The notes under the pieces are model-generated. The model was not told where the DNA came from, did not search any database, and saw only the letters and a list, made by a program, of their open reading frames with translations. Below are positions 51,240 to 62,250 of a DNA stretch of 64,000 nt, piece after piece. Position 1 is the stretch's first letter; each line of letters starts with the position of its first letter. The position numbers and the translations under genes were made by a program. This DNA comes from Nitrospirota bacterium (GTDB lineage: Bacteria > Nitrospirota > Thermodesulfovibrionia > Thermodesulfovibrionales > Dissulfurispiraceae): NCBI GenBank assembly GCA_004321915.1, contig SCQE01000088.1, forward strand, positions 1-64,000. Reading direction: 5' to 3'.

Positions 51240-53252
51240 CTAATGGGCTTTTACGCCGATTTTCAGGATTTCGTCTCTGAGTTTTTTGATTTTGTCCCTT
51301 ATCGATGCGGCCTTCTCGAAATCGAGGACCTTTGCGGCTTCTTTCATTTCCGCTTCGAGTTTCGTGATCGTTTCTTCATCGGCATTATATCCGGCGGTCT
51401 CTTCGGCTGCGAGCGGCACCGTAAAGTAGTCTGATTCATATATCGAGCCGAGAATATCTTTGATCCGGCTTTTAATGGATTCGGGCGTTATGTTCATTTT
51501 CTTGTTGTATTCGTCCTGTATCCTGCGCCGTCTTTTGGTTTCACCGAGCGCCCTTTCCATCGAGCCTGTTATCTTGTCCGCATACAAAATAACCTCGCCG
51601 TTCAAGTTCCTTGCCGCCCTGCCCGCAGTCTGTATCAGAGAGCGCTCCGAGCGCAGAAAGCCTTCTTTGTCAGCGTCAAAAATGGCCACCAGAGAGACCT
51701 CCGGAAGATCGAGCCCTTCCCTCAGCAGATTAACGCCTATCAGCACATCAAAAACGCCGAGCCTTAAATCCCTCAAAATCTCGATGCGTTCGAGCGTGTC
51801 TATGTCCGAATGCAGGTATCTCGCCTTTACGCCGAGCTCCGTGTAATAGTCCGTAAGGTCTTCGGCCATTTTTTTCGTGAGCGTCGTAACAAGCACCCTC
51901 TCTTTAATTGCCGCTCTCTTTCGTATCTCGCCCAGCAGATCGTCCACCTGCCCGCTGACAGGCCTGACAATCATGGGTGGGTCCATCAGACCGGTCGGCC
52001 TTATTACCTGCTCTACCACTCTTCGGCCCGATTTTTCTATCTCATAATTGGCAGGGGTCGCCGAAACATAAATCACCTGATTTACCCGTTTTTCGAATTC
52101 TTCAAATCTCAGCGGCCTGTTGTCGAGCGCAGAAGGAAGCCTGAAGCCGTAATTCACGAGGGTCTGCTTTCTTGACCGGTCGCCTTCATACATCCCGCCG
52201 ATCTGCGGAACGGTTGCATGCGATTCATCTATCACGACCAGAAAATCTCCCTTCGAGGGGCCGCTTATCAGGTAGTCCATAAGCGTATAAGGCGGCTCAC
52301 CCGGCAGCCTTCCACTCAGATGGCGCGAATAGTTTTCTATGCCGTGGCAGTAACCGAACTCTTTCAGCATTTCTACGTCGAAGCGCGTCCGTTGTTCGAT
52401 GCGTTTGGCAAGCAGCACCTCTCCCTGATTCCGCAGTTCGCGCATCCTCTCATCGAGCTCTTTCAGGATCGATTTGAAGGCCTTGTCTATTTTGTCTTTC
52501 GGGGTTATCCAATGGCTGTTAGGATAGAGCGTAACCTTGTCCAGTCTCCGGATACGCTCTCCGGTAAGCGGATCGAATTCATGCAAGGCATCTATATCGT
52601 CCCCGAAAAACTCGACCCTGATCGCCTTATCGCTCGAAAACGCAGGATAAATCTCGACGTTGTCCCCGCGCACCCTGAAATGCCCCCGCTTGAAATCTCT
52701 GTCTGTGCGCTCATAGAGCAGCTCCACCAGTTTGCGCAAAAAATCGTCCCGCTTGGTCCGCATGCCCTCTTCGATAAAAATGTGCATGCCCAGATAGTCT
52801 TCCGGAGAACCTATGCCGTATATGCAGGAAACCGAGGCGACCACTATAACGTCCTTTCTTTCGAGTATGGACATTGTTGCAGAATGGCGCAGCCTGTCTA
52901 TATCGTCATTGACCATGGCGTCTTTTTCGATATAGGTGTCGGTGGTCGGGATATATGCTTCCGGCTGGTAGTAGTCGTAATAGCTTACAAAGAATTCTAC
53001 CGCGTTATCAGGGAAAAGTTCCTTGAACTCGCCGTAGAGTTGCGCTGCGAGCGCTTTGTTGTGCGCGATGACCAAGGCGGGCTTATTTATGTCCCGGATC
53101 ACATTGGCGATGGTGAAGGTCTTTCCCGAACCGGTGACCCCGAGCAGGGTCTGGTGCTTTAGTCCTTTACGCACCCCTTCGCTCAAGCCCTCTATGGCGT
53201 TAGGCTGGTCCCCCTTGGGGACAAACGGCGACTTGAGAAAAAAATCGGTCAT
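51240..53252 (-). CDS. uvrB: Excinuclease ABC subunit B
   Basis: A 670-residue UvrB: Walker [10 protein letters not shown] (about 39-47), the beta-hairpin [17 protein letters not shown], helicase motifs with DESHAT and TAGRAARN, and the C-terminal UVR motif ([21 protein letters not shown]). It is the damage-verifying core of nucleotide excision repair. Likely cotranscribed with ChaN just upstream (9-bp gap). Confidence 0.97.
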   Translation of the reverse strand: MTDFFLKSPFVPKGDQPNAIEGLSEGVRKGLKHQTLLGVTGSGKTFTIANVIRDINKPALVIAHNKALAAQLYGEFKELFPDNAVEFFVSYYDYYQPEAYIPTTDTYIEKDAMVNDDIDRLRHSATMSILERKDVIVVASVSCIYGIGSPEDYLGMHIFIEEGMRTKRDDFLRKLVELLYERTDRDFKRGHFRVRGDNVEIYPAFSSDKAIRVEFFGDDIDALHEFDPLTGERIRRLDKVTLYPNSHWITPKDKIDKAFKSILKELDERMRELRNQGEVLLAKRIEQRTRFDVEMLKEFGYCHGIENYSRHLSGRLPGEPPYTLMDYLISGPSKGDFLVVIDESHATVPQIGGMYEGDRSRKQTLVNYGFRLPSALDNRPLRFEEFEKRVNQVIYVSATPANYEIEKSGRRVVEQVIRPTGLMDPPMIVRPVSGQVDDLLGEIRKRAAIKERVLVTTLTKKMAEDLTDYYTELGVKARYLHSDIDTLERIEILRDLRLGVFDVLIGVNLLREGLDLPEVSLVAIFDADKEGFLRSERSLIQTAGRAARNLNGEVILYADKITGSMERALGETKRRRRIQDEYNKKMNITPESIKSRIKDILGSIYESDYFTVPLAAEETAGYNADEETITKLEAEMKEAAKVLDFEKAASIRDKIKKLRDEILKIGVKAH

Positions 53253-53261
53253 ACGTGTCTT

Positions 53262-54101
53262 CTATTCAAAAATCAGGTAGTCCGCAATTTCGGGCGTTAT
53301 GTTTTTTCTGTCACCCAGTTCCGGAAGGATTATCCTGTACACAAAATCCGAGTTCTTTCGCAGGTGGAGGGGTATTCCCCTTTTCCACGCATGCCCCACC
53401 CCCGACAAAATAACAATACGCCTGTCTGCGCCCTGTTTCAGCGTGTCCATTGCGCGCCATGCCATTGCCTTGTCCCACAAAGCCATTGCCTCGCAAAAAT
53501 ATACAAAGCTTCTCTCTTCCTGCCCGTGAGACATGAGCGAACTTCTCAGAAAATCCATATAGCCGGAACCGTCAACCTCGCAAAAAATATCGGGCGGCAG
53601 AGACGCGGTCTCTTCCTGCGACAGAGCTTCAAGGCCTTGGTACCCGACCTTGCGCGACACTGCCTTCGGGATGTTAAGTCCGACCACCGGCAATTTTTCG
53701 TTCTTTGCAAAAAAGAAGATATCTTTGTATAAAGACCATTTATGCTTCCAATAGTCCTCGAACACTTTCTGAAAGGCCTCTGGTTTTGTCTTCCCCGAAA
53801 GAAAGGCGTCGATTTGGGGCTGCGCCGAGGCAGGCAGCATTTCGATCCCGATCGCAAACTTGATCCCCGCCTTGTTCAACGCCTTGATTATCGCAAGCTG
53901 CGCCTCGTGGTGTTTTGCGTTGTCGTGAAATTCTCCGACCAGTATTGCGTCCACACCCTTCAATTCCGAGACCAATTGGTCCAATGATATAACGGTAGTG
54001 TCGCCGACGCGAAATGCCTTCTCGACCGCTTCGGCCTGCGCCGCAATAAAGACGGAAACGAACAGCGCGGTCTGCAGGAAGGATTTTATTGGACTGTACA
54101 T
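53262..54101 (-). CDS. ChaN-like (DUF399) secreted protein
   Basis: A 279-residue protein with a signal peptide (ALFVSVFIAAQAEA) and the ChaN signature: LVGEFHDNAKHHEAQLAIIKAL, then IGIEMLPASAQPQID, and GVGHAWKRGIP. ChaN of Campylobacter is a haem-binding lipoprotein in iron uptake; here the lipobox Cys is absent, so it is likely a soluble periplasmic relative. Sits upstream of uvrB. Confidence 0.83.
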   Translation of the reverse strand: MYSPIKSFLQTALFVSVFIAAQAEAVEKAFRVGDTTVISLDQLVSELKGVDAILVGEFHDNAKHHEAQLAIIKALNKAGIKFAIGIEMLPASAQPQIDAFLSGKTKPEAFQKVFEDYWKHKWSLYKDIFFFAKNEKLPVVGLNIPKAVSRKVGYQGLEALSQEETASLPPDIFCEVDGSGYMDFLRSSLMSHGQEERSFVYFCEAMALWDKAMAWRAMDTLKQGADRRIVILSGVGHAWKRGIPLHLRKNSDFVYRIILPELGDRKNITPEIADYLIFE

Positions 54102-54112
54102 AAAATGTTTTA

Positions 54113-54191
<79 letters not shown>

Positions 54192-54237
54192 GCTTTTATA
54201 TTAACACATTACAACGAGTCGAATCAGGTCAAGCTTT

Positions 54238-54335
54238 TGGCGGGAGCGTGTGGGAATCGAACCCACCCTGCCGGTTTGTGGCCGGCAACACCGGATTTGA
54301 AGTCCGGGAGGGACACCAGAACCCTATGCGCTCCC
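54238..54335 (-). tRNA. selC: tRNA-Sec (UCA)
   Basis: A 98-nt selenocysteine tRNA. Anticodon stem CCGGA / TCCGG with loop CTTCAAA gives UCA. The long variable arm has stem GCCGG / CCGGC, the D arm is enlarged, and CCA is encoded (54238-54240). The acceptor is 8 positions long, but the eighth pair is C-A, leaving seven canonical pairs. It implies a Sec decoding system (selA, selB, selD) elsewhere. Confidence 0.93.
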
Positions 54336-54507
54336 ATCTGAAATAATACTGAACATCGGCCCTTTATGGCAACTCCGTCTCAGCGTCCTAGCCTTCATAG
54401 GATGACAGCGACCCCGGATTTGCAGACGTTTTATACGTAAATATGGGTTGTCGCATGCGGGCCAAACCTGATAGCATATACCAAATGCTTAGGAGCGCGA
54501 TAAAACA

Positions 54508-55947
54508 ATGAATGATCTTATTTCGGTCTTTTTCGAGATGGACCGCTGGGTTTACGGATTAAAGGGCGCCCTGCTCGGAGCGTTCGGGGCGTTGATAATA
54601 ATGTTGCTGGTATATCTCGCGGCCGAATTCGGTCGCCACAAAATCCGCTGGCAAAAAATACTGAGCAGGCTGGACACCGCCGAAATGCTGCAGCAGGGGG
54701 GCATGGCGGATGACGCGCTCCAGATATACGCCGAACTTCTGAGGATGGACGTTGTTCGGGAAAAACCCGAAATATACTGCCGGGTCAAGACCGGCGAGGG
54801 CAACTGTTATCTCGGCATGTCCCGCGACAGAAACAAGGCCGAAAATATCATCAAGGCCATAGAGGCATACTCTGCGGCCTCCAAGCATGCGTCTATGGAC
54901 AAGCACCCCGACAGCTTCGGGATGCTCTACTACAATCTCGCAAAGGCCTATATCTCCATGTCCGAATTCCACGAAAAAGGCGAATGCATTTCCAAGGCGA
55001 TACGGGCACTGAGAGAGACCCTGCGCGTATATAAAATAGCCACGCACCCCGCCAATTACGGCATCTCGCAGATCAAGCTGGGAGAAGCGCACGCGGTCCT
55101 TGCCGAACTTTACAGTTCCGAAGACCATCTTATAAAAGCGGTCGACGCGCTGGACGAGGCGTCAAAGGTTTATGACATCGAAAACTATCCGGCCGAGAAC
55201 GCCGAAATACATTTCAAAACAGCGCGCCTGCAAATGATGCTTGCGGATTTTTCAAAAAAACACGAAAACCTCACAAAGGCCCTGAACAATTACAGAATGG
55301 CCCTTACGCTATATACGCCTGAAAAATATCCGGCCATGTTCGGAAAGGCCATGCTGGATTCAGGAACAGCATACTTTCTGCTTTCGGAAATGACCGGGAA
55401 AGACGAAAACATAAGGCTTGCCTTGGCCGCGTTGAACGAATGTCTTACCGTATATCCAATCGAAACTTTCCCTGCCGAATTCGCTGCGACGCATAAAAAA
55501 CTTGCCGAAATTTATCTCGCGGGGTTCGGTGACGACAAAGACTATTTGCAAAAAGCGATATCCTCGTTTAACGAGGCGCTTAGGGCAAGCACCGTCGAGG
55601 CGTCGCCCGAAGAATACGCTTCTTTAAAACAAGGCGCGGGAAGGGCCTACAGACGCCTTTCGGAACTCGACCACAACGAAGAGTTTATTCATGAGGCGAT
55701 CGCAGCCTACATAGAGGCCTTGCGTTTCAAGACCCCGGAAGAGCACCCCTTCGATTACGCGGTGATCCAGCACGAGCTCGGAAACCTTTACGTGAGGGTC
55801 GCAAAGACCAAGGATTGGGACAAAAACATGAAGCTGGCCGAGTCGGCCTACAACGAGGCCTTGAAAATATACCACAGCGAAAACTTTCCCGAAGAGCATT
55901 CGGAGATTACGGAAGCGGTCGAAAAGATAAACAGGATCTATTCGTAA
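54508..55947 (+). CDS. Membrane-anchored long-TPR protein
   Basis: A 479-residue protein with one N-terminal membrane helix (about 20-41), followed by a lead of one TPR (AEMLQQGGMADDALQIYAELL) and then eight or so 50-residue repeats. Each has a shared pattern: AL..Y..E.YP.E.A..H..L...Y..LSE...DEN...A. These longer repeats match a TPR subclass with a YP-containing turn. It acts as a protein-binding scaffold on the inner membrane; partner unknown. Confidence 0.8.
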   Translation: MNDLISVFFEMDRWVYGLKGALLGAFGALIIMLLVYLAAEFGRHKIRWQKILSRLDTAEMLQQGGMADDALQIYAELLRMDVVREKPEIYCRVKTGEGNCYLGMSRDRNKAENIIKAIEAYSAASKHASMDKHPDSFGMLYYNLAKAYISMSEFHEKGECISKAIRALRETLRVYKIATHPANYGISQIKLGEAHAVLAELYSSEDHLIKAVDALDEASKVYDIENYPAENAEIHFKTARLQMMLADFSKKHENLTKALNNYRMALTLYTPEKYPAMFGKAMLDSGTAYFLLSEMTGKDENIRLALAALNECLTVYPIETFPAEFAATHKKLAEIYLAGFGDDKDYLQKAISSFNEALRASTVEASPEEYASLKQGAGRAYRRLSELDHNEEFIHEAIAAYIEALRFKTPEEHPFDYAVIQHELGNLYVRVAKTKDWDKNMKLAESAYNEALKIYHSENFPEEHSEITEAVEKINRIYS

Positions 55948-55954
55948 AGACCCT

Positions 55955-57412
55955 CTACCTGATTATACGCGGCGCTTCCATCAAAAACCTGAGCGCAGAG
56001 ATTCTGGCCGCGGCATGCCTGCCCAGTTCGTTGTCCGGGGCCACTTTGAGCTGCATCGCATATTCGTTGTAAGCGGCGTTTATATTGTTTGTGCCTTCAT
56101 AACAGATGCCGAGCACTCCGTGTATCTCGGGATGTTTCGGCTGGGCTTGGGCCGAAGCGCGCAGATGGGGCACGGCCTGTCTGTACATGCGCATCTTGTA
56201 GTAGCTCATGCCGAGGAAATGGTGCGCCGATATGTCCTGAGGGAAAAGCGCTATGCTGCTTTTTAAATACCGTACGCTCTCTTCATAGCCGCCGCGAAAG
56301 TATTCCACCGTGCCCTTCCCCCGTAACGCAGGCTCGTATTTATCGTCGATCTTCAAGGCCGCATTGAAATGTTTTTCGGCCTCGGCATGTTCCTTCTTTT
56401 TAAGGAATATAAAACCCTTCAGGGCATGAAAGGGCGCCTGATTGGATTCCATGGCTATGGCTTTAGAGAGTTGGGAATCGGCTTCATCGAGTTTGTTCTT
56501 CTGAAGCGAGCGCACGGCCGGGTCGTAATGGTCGAGATATATCTTGTTTGTCCGTCTGATATCGGACACGGCGCTCTGATACGCTTCTCTGCTCGTCCGG
56601 TCCCGTCCCATGCCGTATCTGTCCGCGTCGCCCGTCATGCTCCGTATTTCGTCTATCCTTACGGACATCCTCGGATGGGTCGCAAGCAGTTCGTCAAACA
56701 CGCCCTTCTCGTGGGACCCTTTGCCGAGAGAACGCGAGAACTCGTCCGCAACCTTTTCGAGGCTTTGGTGCGCGCTTATCGCATGCTTCGGGTCATAGCC
56801 GAGCCGGGACATATACTCTATGCCGAGCCTGTCGGCCTCAAGCTCATGCTCCCTGCTGTATTTGAGCATCAAAAGCTGTCCGCCGATTGCCCCAACATTC
56901 AGGGCGAGGTCCGAATACGCCCTTCCGCCCAAAGCAACGCCGAGCCCGGAAAGTCCCACCTGCATCAGCATTCCCGAAGTCATCTGCCGGGCCGAATGCT
57001 TGGCCGAAACATGGCCCATTTCATGACCGAGCACAAAGGCAAACTGGGCGTCGTCCTCGAAGGCGGAAAGAAGGCCGCGCGTTATCACCACATGGCCGGG
57101 TATCGCCCACGCATTAGGCACCGAACTGTTCTGCACCGCAAAATCCAGAGGCAGGTTGGGCCTGTGGGAGGCCTCATGGATTTTCAGGACTATATCCTTA
57201 AGATATTTTTTGAGCTGTTCGTCTCTGTATTCCCCGCCTCCGCCCATGTCCCCCCACATGGCGTTCGGATACAGATCGGAGCCCATCTTGAGTTCATCCT
57301 GCTCGGACACGAGCATAAGCTCTTTTTTGCCCGTCACGGGGTTCACCGCGCAAGCGATGAGGGACAGGCAAACGATAAAAACCACCGATATATTCAGGAC
57401 CTTTTCGGACAT
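55955..57412 (-). CDS. M48 zinc metalloprotease lipoprotein with TPRs (BepA-like)
   Basis: A 485-residue protein. Signal with lipobox SLIAC (Cys21); M48 domain with zinc motif HEMGH and the downstream EADRLGIEYM that supplies the Glu ligand; then C-terminal TPRs. The layout is that of BepA/YfgC, which degrades stalled outer-membrane proteins such as LptD. The ATG at 57412 is favoured because the signal peptide follows. It is convergent with the TPR gene. Confidence 0.88.
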   Translation of the reverse strand: MSEKVLNISVVFIVCLSLIACAVNPVTGKKELMLVSEQDELKMGSDLYPNAMWGDMGGGGEYRDEQLKKYLKDIVLKIHEASHRPNLPLDFAVQNSSVPNAWAIPGHVVITRGLLSAFEDDAQFAFVLGHEMGHVSAKHSARQMTSGMLMQVGLSGLGVALGGRAYSDLALNVGAIGGQLLMLKYSREHELEADRLGIEYMSRLGYDPKHAISAHQSLEKVADEFSRSLGKGSHEKGVFDELLATHPRMSVRIDEIRSMTGDADRYGMGRDRTSREAYQSAVSDIRRTNKIYLDHYDPAVRSLQKNKLDEADSQLSKAIAMESNQAPFHALKGFIFLKKKEHAEAEKHFNAALKIDDKYEPALRGKGTVEYFRGGYEESVRYLKSSIALFPQDISAHHFLGMSYYKMRMYRQAVPHLRASAQAQPKHPEIHGVLGICYEGTNNINAAYNEYAMQLKVAPDNELGRHAAARISALRFLMEAPRIIR

Positions 57413-57491
57413 AATACAAATACCTCTCAAATCAAGCATTCATGCGCTTTTATATTATACAATACCCCGCTGCCGGCGGCAATTATTTTTA

Positions 57492-57521
57492 TTGACAAAA
57501 AAAGAAAAATTGCTGTAAAAT
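57492..57521 (+). promoter_or_regulatory. Promoter of the SAM decarboxylase gene
   Basis: TTGACA (57492-57497), 18-bp spacer, TAAAAT (57516-57521). The start lies about 45 bp before the TTG start codon. Confidence 0.6.
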
Positions 57522-57575
57522 TTCTGCTTAAGAAGCGGGGCTTCTTCGATTCTGGTACTGAAGGAGGGTAGAGAA

Positions 57576-57983
57576 TTGTATGCTTTAGGTACGCATCTTT
57601 TAGTTGAGTTAAAAGACTGTAATCCGGACATTCTCAAAGATTTAAGCAGGGTAAAGGAAGTGATGGTTTCCGCGGCAAAGGAAGCCAAGGCAACGATAGT
57701 AGATGTATCCTTCCACGAATTTAATCCATTTGGAATCAGCGGAATGGTAGTAATAGCCGAATCCCACTTATCGATCCATACATGGCCTGAATACGCATAC
57801 GCTGCCATCGACATATTCACCTGCGGGGACGTCATAAAGCCGGAGACTGCGGCCCACTATCTCATCGAGCAGTTCGAAAGCAGAAACCCGTCCATAGTAG
57901 AGATGAAGCGGGGCATCATATCTTGCGCTAACGAAAAGCTGCCGCATAAGATATGCGAACCAGAATTACAGATGGTTTCATAA
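57576..57983 (+). CDS. speH: S-adenosylmethionine decarboxylase proenzyme (class 1B)
   Basis: A 135-residue pyruvoyl enzyme that supplies aminopropyl groups for spermidine. The self-cleavage site is the Glu-Ser pair at E62-S63 in AESHLSIHTWPE, with H68 and C83 in the same positions as the characterised Thermotoga enzyme. The start is TTG at 57576 with AAGGAGGG upstream. A terminator follows; no spermidine synthase gene is adjacent. Confidence 0.94.
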   Translation: MYALGTHLLVELKDCNPDILKDLSRVKEVMVSAAKEAKATIVDVSFHEFNPFGISGMVVIAESHLSIHTWPEYAYAAIDIFTCGDVIKPETAAHYLIEQFESRNPSIVEMKRGIISCANEKLPHKICEPELQMVS

Positions 57984-58000
57984 GATAAATTCACGGCAAC

Positions 58001-58036
58001 AAAAAAGGGACGGCTGAAAACAGCCGTCCCTTTTTT
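58001..58036. terminator. Bidirectional terminator between speH and pgk
   Basis: Perfect 10-bp stem (58007-58016 / 58021-58030) with an AAAA loop, flanked by six A and six T residues, serving both convergent genes. Confidence 0.92.
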
Positions 58037-58054
58037 ATGTATGTTCAGGTATTT

Positions 58055-59287
58055 TTAAGCCTTCTTGTCCGTCAACGCCGAAATGCCCGGCAGGTCCTTG
58101 CCTTCCAGCAGCTGCAACGAAGCCCCGCCGCCGGTCGAGATAAAACTTATAGCGTCGCTTACGCCTGCGCGGTGTATCGCGTAATCCGTATCTCCGCCGC
58201 CCACTATAGTCATCGCATAAGCGTCTCCGACCGAATTCGCTATCGCGTATGTGCCCCGCGAATATGCGTCAACCTCAAAGACACCCATAGGCCCGTTCCA
58301 TATTATGGTCTTGGCGTCCTGAAGGGCCTCGTTGAAGAGCTTTACGGAGGCAGGGCCTATATCAAAGGCCTTCCACCCCTTGGGTATCTCCTGATTTGTG
58401 ACTATCTTCGTGTCGGAACTCGACTCAAGGCTCTGCCCGATTACGCTGTCCACAGGCAGATAAAATTTGACGTTGTTGCTCTTGAGCTTTTCCATTATCT
58501 TGGTTGCGAGGTCCAGCATGTCCGCCTCTACGAGGGAGTCGCCGATCTCATAACCCATGGCCTTGATAAAGGTATAGGCCATGCCGCCGCCGACTATGAC
58601 CTTGTCCACCTTGTTGGCCAGGTTTTCGAGAACGCCTATCTTGCCCGAAACCTTTGCCCCTCCTAAAATAGCGACAAAAGGCCTTACCGGATTGTCCACC
58701 ACGCCTTTAAGATATTCTATTTCCTTTTTAAGCAGGAAACCCGCGGCCGAAGGTATGAATTTGGTTATTCCGGCTGTGGAGGCATGGGCCCTGTGCGCGG
58801 CCCCGAACGCGTCATTCACAAAAAAGTCCGCAAGCTTCGAAAGCGACCTCGAAAAGCCCTCTTCGTTCTTTTCCTCTTCAGGGTGAAACCGCAGGTTTTC
58901 GAGAAGAAGAACATCGCCTTCCCTCATCTTGGCAGCCATATTTTCGACCTGAGAGCCGATGCAGTCCGGCGCGAACAGGACTTCCTTGTTCAAAAGCCTC
59001 TGCAGTCTTTTCGCTACGGGCGCAAGGCTGAATCTCGGGTCGACTTTGCCTTTCGGCCTTCCCAGATGAGATGCAAGTATTACTTTCGCGCCTTCGTCGA
59101 TGGCATAGTTGATTGTAGGAAGGCTAGAACGTATCCTCCTGTCGTCTGTTATGACGAGGTTGTCGTCAAGCGGGACATTAAAGTCAGCGCGGATAAAAAC
59201 AGCCTTGCCTTTTATCTGTAGGTCTTCTATCGTGAGCTTGCCTAAAATGTCCTTTATCTCAACGGAAACGCCATTCTTTTTTGCCAT
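58055..59287 (-). CDS. pgk: Phosphoglycerate kinase
   Basis: A 410-residue glycolytic kinase: KAVFIRADFNVPLDDN, ILASHLGRPKG, LLENLRFHPEEEKNE, and GGGDT near the C-terminus (nucleotide site) are all standard. It is third in an apparent DUF1015-gapA-pgk operon; the gap to gapA is 13 bp. Confidence 0.97.
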   Translation of the reverse strand: MAKKNGVSVEIKDILGKLTIEDLQIKGKAVFIRADFNVPLDDNLVITDDRRIRSSLPTINYAIDEGAKVILASHLGRPKGKVDPRFSLAPVAKRLQRLLNKEVLFAPDCIGSQVENMAAKMREGDVLLLENLRFHPEEEKNEEGFSRSLSKLADFFVNDAFGAAHRAHASTAGITKFIPSAAGFLLKKEIEYLKGVVDNPVRPFVAILGGAKVSGKIGVLENLANKVDKVIVGGGMAYTFIKAMGYEIGDSLVEADMLDLATKIMEKLKSNNVKFYLPVDSVIGQSLESSSDTKIVTNQEIPKGWKAFDIGPASVKLFNEALQDAKTIIWNGPMGVFEVDAYSRGTYAIANSVGDAYAMTIVGGGDTDYAIHRAGVSDAISFISTGGGASLQLLEGKDLPGISALTDKKA

Positions 59288-59300
59288 ACCCGCCCCCTTC

Positions 59301-60323
<1,023 letters not shown>

Positions 60324-61577
60324 TTAGTTTTTGAAGCTGTTTATGACCATGCCTGTCAAAAGCTTGGGGTAGAAATATGTCGACTTTGGGGGCATACGCA
60401 GATTCGAGAGCGCCACTTTCTCAACATCGCCGGCATCCGTAGGATTAAGGAAGAATACCGCATCGAATCCGCCGTTCCGCGCCTTGGCAACCGAGACATG
60501 AGCATCCATCTCATAAACCACCCCGGTAATTCCAAGGTCTTTCTTCAAGATAAGTTCGTGAAGCAATACCACATCGAGTTCTCTGAGAGGAGGCTCGACA
60601 TTGTCGAGTCCGGCCCCCCTGTATTTAAGCAAATACCACTTATCGGAAGCGGTAAGATAAAGTCCGAAAGCATTGCGCCCGCTCTTTGCCAGAAGCTTGG
60701 CTATCTTTGAAGCCATGTCCCCGTCATCAAGCGCAACCACTTCAAAGTGGGGCCCGATTTTAGAAAGCACCGACTCCGCCGCAGGAAGACCCTTAACAAT
60801 TCTATGGGTCGGCAGAATGGTTATGCCCTCGTCCGACATATTTGCCAGAAACATAAGCACATAGTTCCACGGGTTATCGTCTTTAGCGCCGTGTTTGGCG
60901 TCCATTTCACGCTTGTATTCCAGCGCCACCTCATATCTGTGGTGCCCGTCCGCTATGAAAACAGCCTTGTCCGAAAGCTCCTGCTTTATCCTGCCTATCA
61001 ACGTTTCATCGCTCAACCTGAATAGTTTGTGGCCGGCCCCGTCACTGTCGGTTGCCGAAAATGTTGCTTCGCCCTCAGCTTCTGCAAGAATCTTCGACGC
61101 AATGCGCTCCGGGCTGTGATAGAGAGAGTATATCGGGCTTATGTTCCCAAAGCAGGCCCTCATAAGGTTCAGCCTGTCGCTCTTAGGCTTGGAATGCGTA
61201 GCTTCGTGAGGATAAACCCCCTTGCCGAGCTCCTCGATCTTTACCATGGCCAGCAGGCCCCTGAGCGTTTTCGCCTCATCGGCAATACGATAATCCACTA
61301 CGTATGAATAGAAGCAGTGGCCGCCATCCCTGACCAGAATCTCTTCCTTAAGCCAGCCGGAGAGTTCTTTTTCGGCCCGCACATATCTGTTTTCCGTGTC
61401 CGTATCGCCGGGGAGCTCTTTTCCGAAATCTATCCGCACCACATTATAGGGACTTTTTTGATAAAGTTCATCGCGCTGTTCGGATGAAATAATATCGTAC
61501 GGCGGAGCGATAACGTCATCGCCCAAGACCTTTTGCTGATTAAAGATAATTCCCCTGAAGGGAATGACTTCTGCCAT
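60324..61577 (-). CDS. DUF1015 family protein
   Basis: A 417-residue DUF1015 protein: start VIPFRGIIFNQQKV, VIAPPYDIISSEQRDEL, ADGHHRYEVALEYKREM and PTHRIVKGL. The HHR-containing motif suggests an enzyme or metal site, but the reaction is not firmly known; DUF1015 proteins cluster with serine/glyceraldehyde metabolism in several genomes. The ATG at 61577 is selected because the longer frame from 61901 lacks domain similarity. It heads the gap-pgk operon. Confidence 0.85.
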   Translation of the reverse strand: MAEVIPFRGIIFNQQKVLGDDVIAPPYDIISSEQRDELYQKSPYNVVRIDFGKELPGDTDTENRYVRAEKELSGWLKEEILVRDGGHCFYSYVVDYRIADEAKTLRGLLAMVKIEELGKGVYPHEATHSKPKSDRLNLMRACFGNISPIYSLYHSPERIASKILAEAEGEATFSATDSDGAGHKLFRLSDETLIGRIKQELSDKAVFIADGHHRYEVALEYKREMDAKHGAKDDNPWNYVLMFLANMSDEGITILPTHRIVKGLPAAESVLSKIGPHFEVVALDDGDMASKIAKLLAKSGRNAFGLYLTASDKWYLLKYRGAGLDNVEPPLRELDVVLLHELILKKDLGITGVVYEMDAHVSVAKARNGGFDAVFFLNPTDAGDVEKVALSNLRMPPKSTYFYPKLLTGMVINSFKN

Positions 61578-61705
61578 TTTTGCGTCCTGTCTGTTATTCG
61601 GCTCTCTAATTAAATGATAAGCAAATCTGATAAACCGGAGTTTTATATTAGCATTAAACATCCCGAATTTCAATCGGCTTTCACGCTTTGCCCCCCGCTG
61701 TTTTG

Positions 61706-61714
61706 TGCTACAAT
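61706..61714 (+). promoter_or_regulatory. Extended -10 of the TlpA gene
   Basis: TGCTACAAT six bases before the ATG at 61720, within the same 15-mer TTTGTGCTACAATTT found before the DHS-like gene. No Shine-Dalgarno. Confidence 0.55.
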
Positions 61715-61719
61715 TTAGA

Positions 61720-62238
61720 ATGGTGCGCCTATTGACAATACTCGCCCTTGCCGCATTTCTTTTGACCTCCGAAACTTCTTGCTTTCGGGCATGCGCGTCC
61801 GCTGCTGCCGCGCCGGACTTTACGCTGACAAGCCTCGACAATAAAACCGTAAGCCTTAAAGATTTTCGCGGCAAGGTGGTTATTCTGAACTTTTGGGCCA
61901 CTTACTGCGGAATATGCCGTGAAGAGATTCCTTCGTTCAATAAATTACACCTTGAGTTTAAAGACCGGGGGCTCGTTGTGCTCGGCGTTTCTATAGACAC
62001 TGCAGAGAAGGCCTTACGGTTTTTCGCCGCCAAAAACGCCATCTCCTTTCCGGTGCTTATGGACAAAGAGCGCATAGTTTACTCGGACAAATACAAATTA
62101 TTCGGGATTCCTGCCACGCTGATCATAGATAAAAAGGGTATAATAACCGAAAAGATCATAGGCGAAATAGATTGGGACGCCCCTGAGATGAAACGGAAAA
62201 TTCTCAGGCTGCTCGATGCAAAACAGACCAAAAAATAA
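61720..62238 (+). CDS. TlpA/ResA-type thiol-disulfide oxidoreductase
   Basis: A 172-residue thioredoxin-fold protein with an N-terminal signal or anchor (LLTILALAAFLLTSE) and active site WATYCGIC. FTLTSLDNKTVSLKDFRGKV is the typical TlpA lead. It reduces periplasmic disulfides, often for cytochrome c maturation. The ATG at 61720 follows an extended -10 by five bases. It lies 12 bp before the aldo-keto reductase gene. Confidence 0.9.
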   Translation: MVRLLTILALAAFLLTSETSCFRACASAAAAPDFTLTSLDNKTVSLKDFRGKVVILNFWATYCGICREEIPSFNKLHLEFKDRGLVVLGVSIDTAEKALRFFAAKNAISFPVLMDKERIVYSDKYKLFGIPATLIIDKKGIITEKIIGEIDWDAPEMKRKILRLLDAKQTKK

Positions 62239-62250
62239 TCGGAGGAAACC

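Noticed and set aside
52218-53162. 314-codon plus-strand ORF
   Set aside because: It is antisense to uvrB and has no domain-like pattern.
56369-57571. 400-codon plus-strand ORF
   Set aside because: It is antisense to the M48 protease gene, whose HEMGH motif, signal peptide and TPRs are convincing.
61578-61901. 108-residue N-terminal extension of the DUF1015 protein
   Set aside because: The extension is antisense to the TlpA start and promoter; the family begins at VIPFRG, a few residues after the ATG at 61577.
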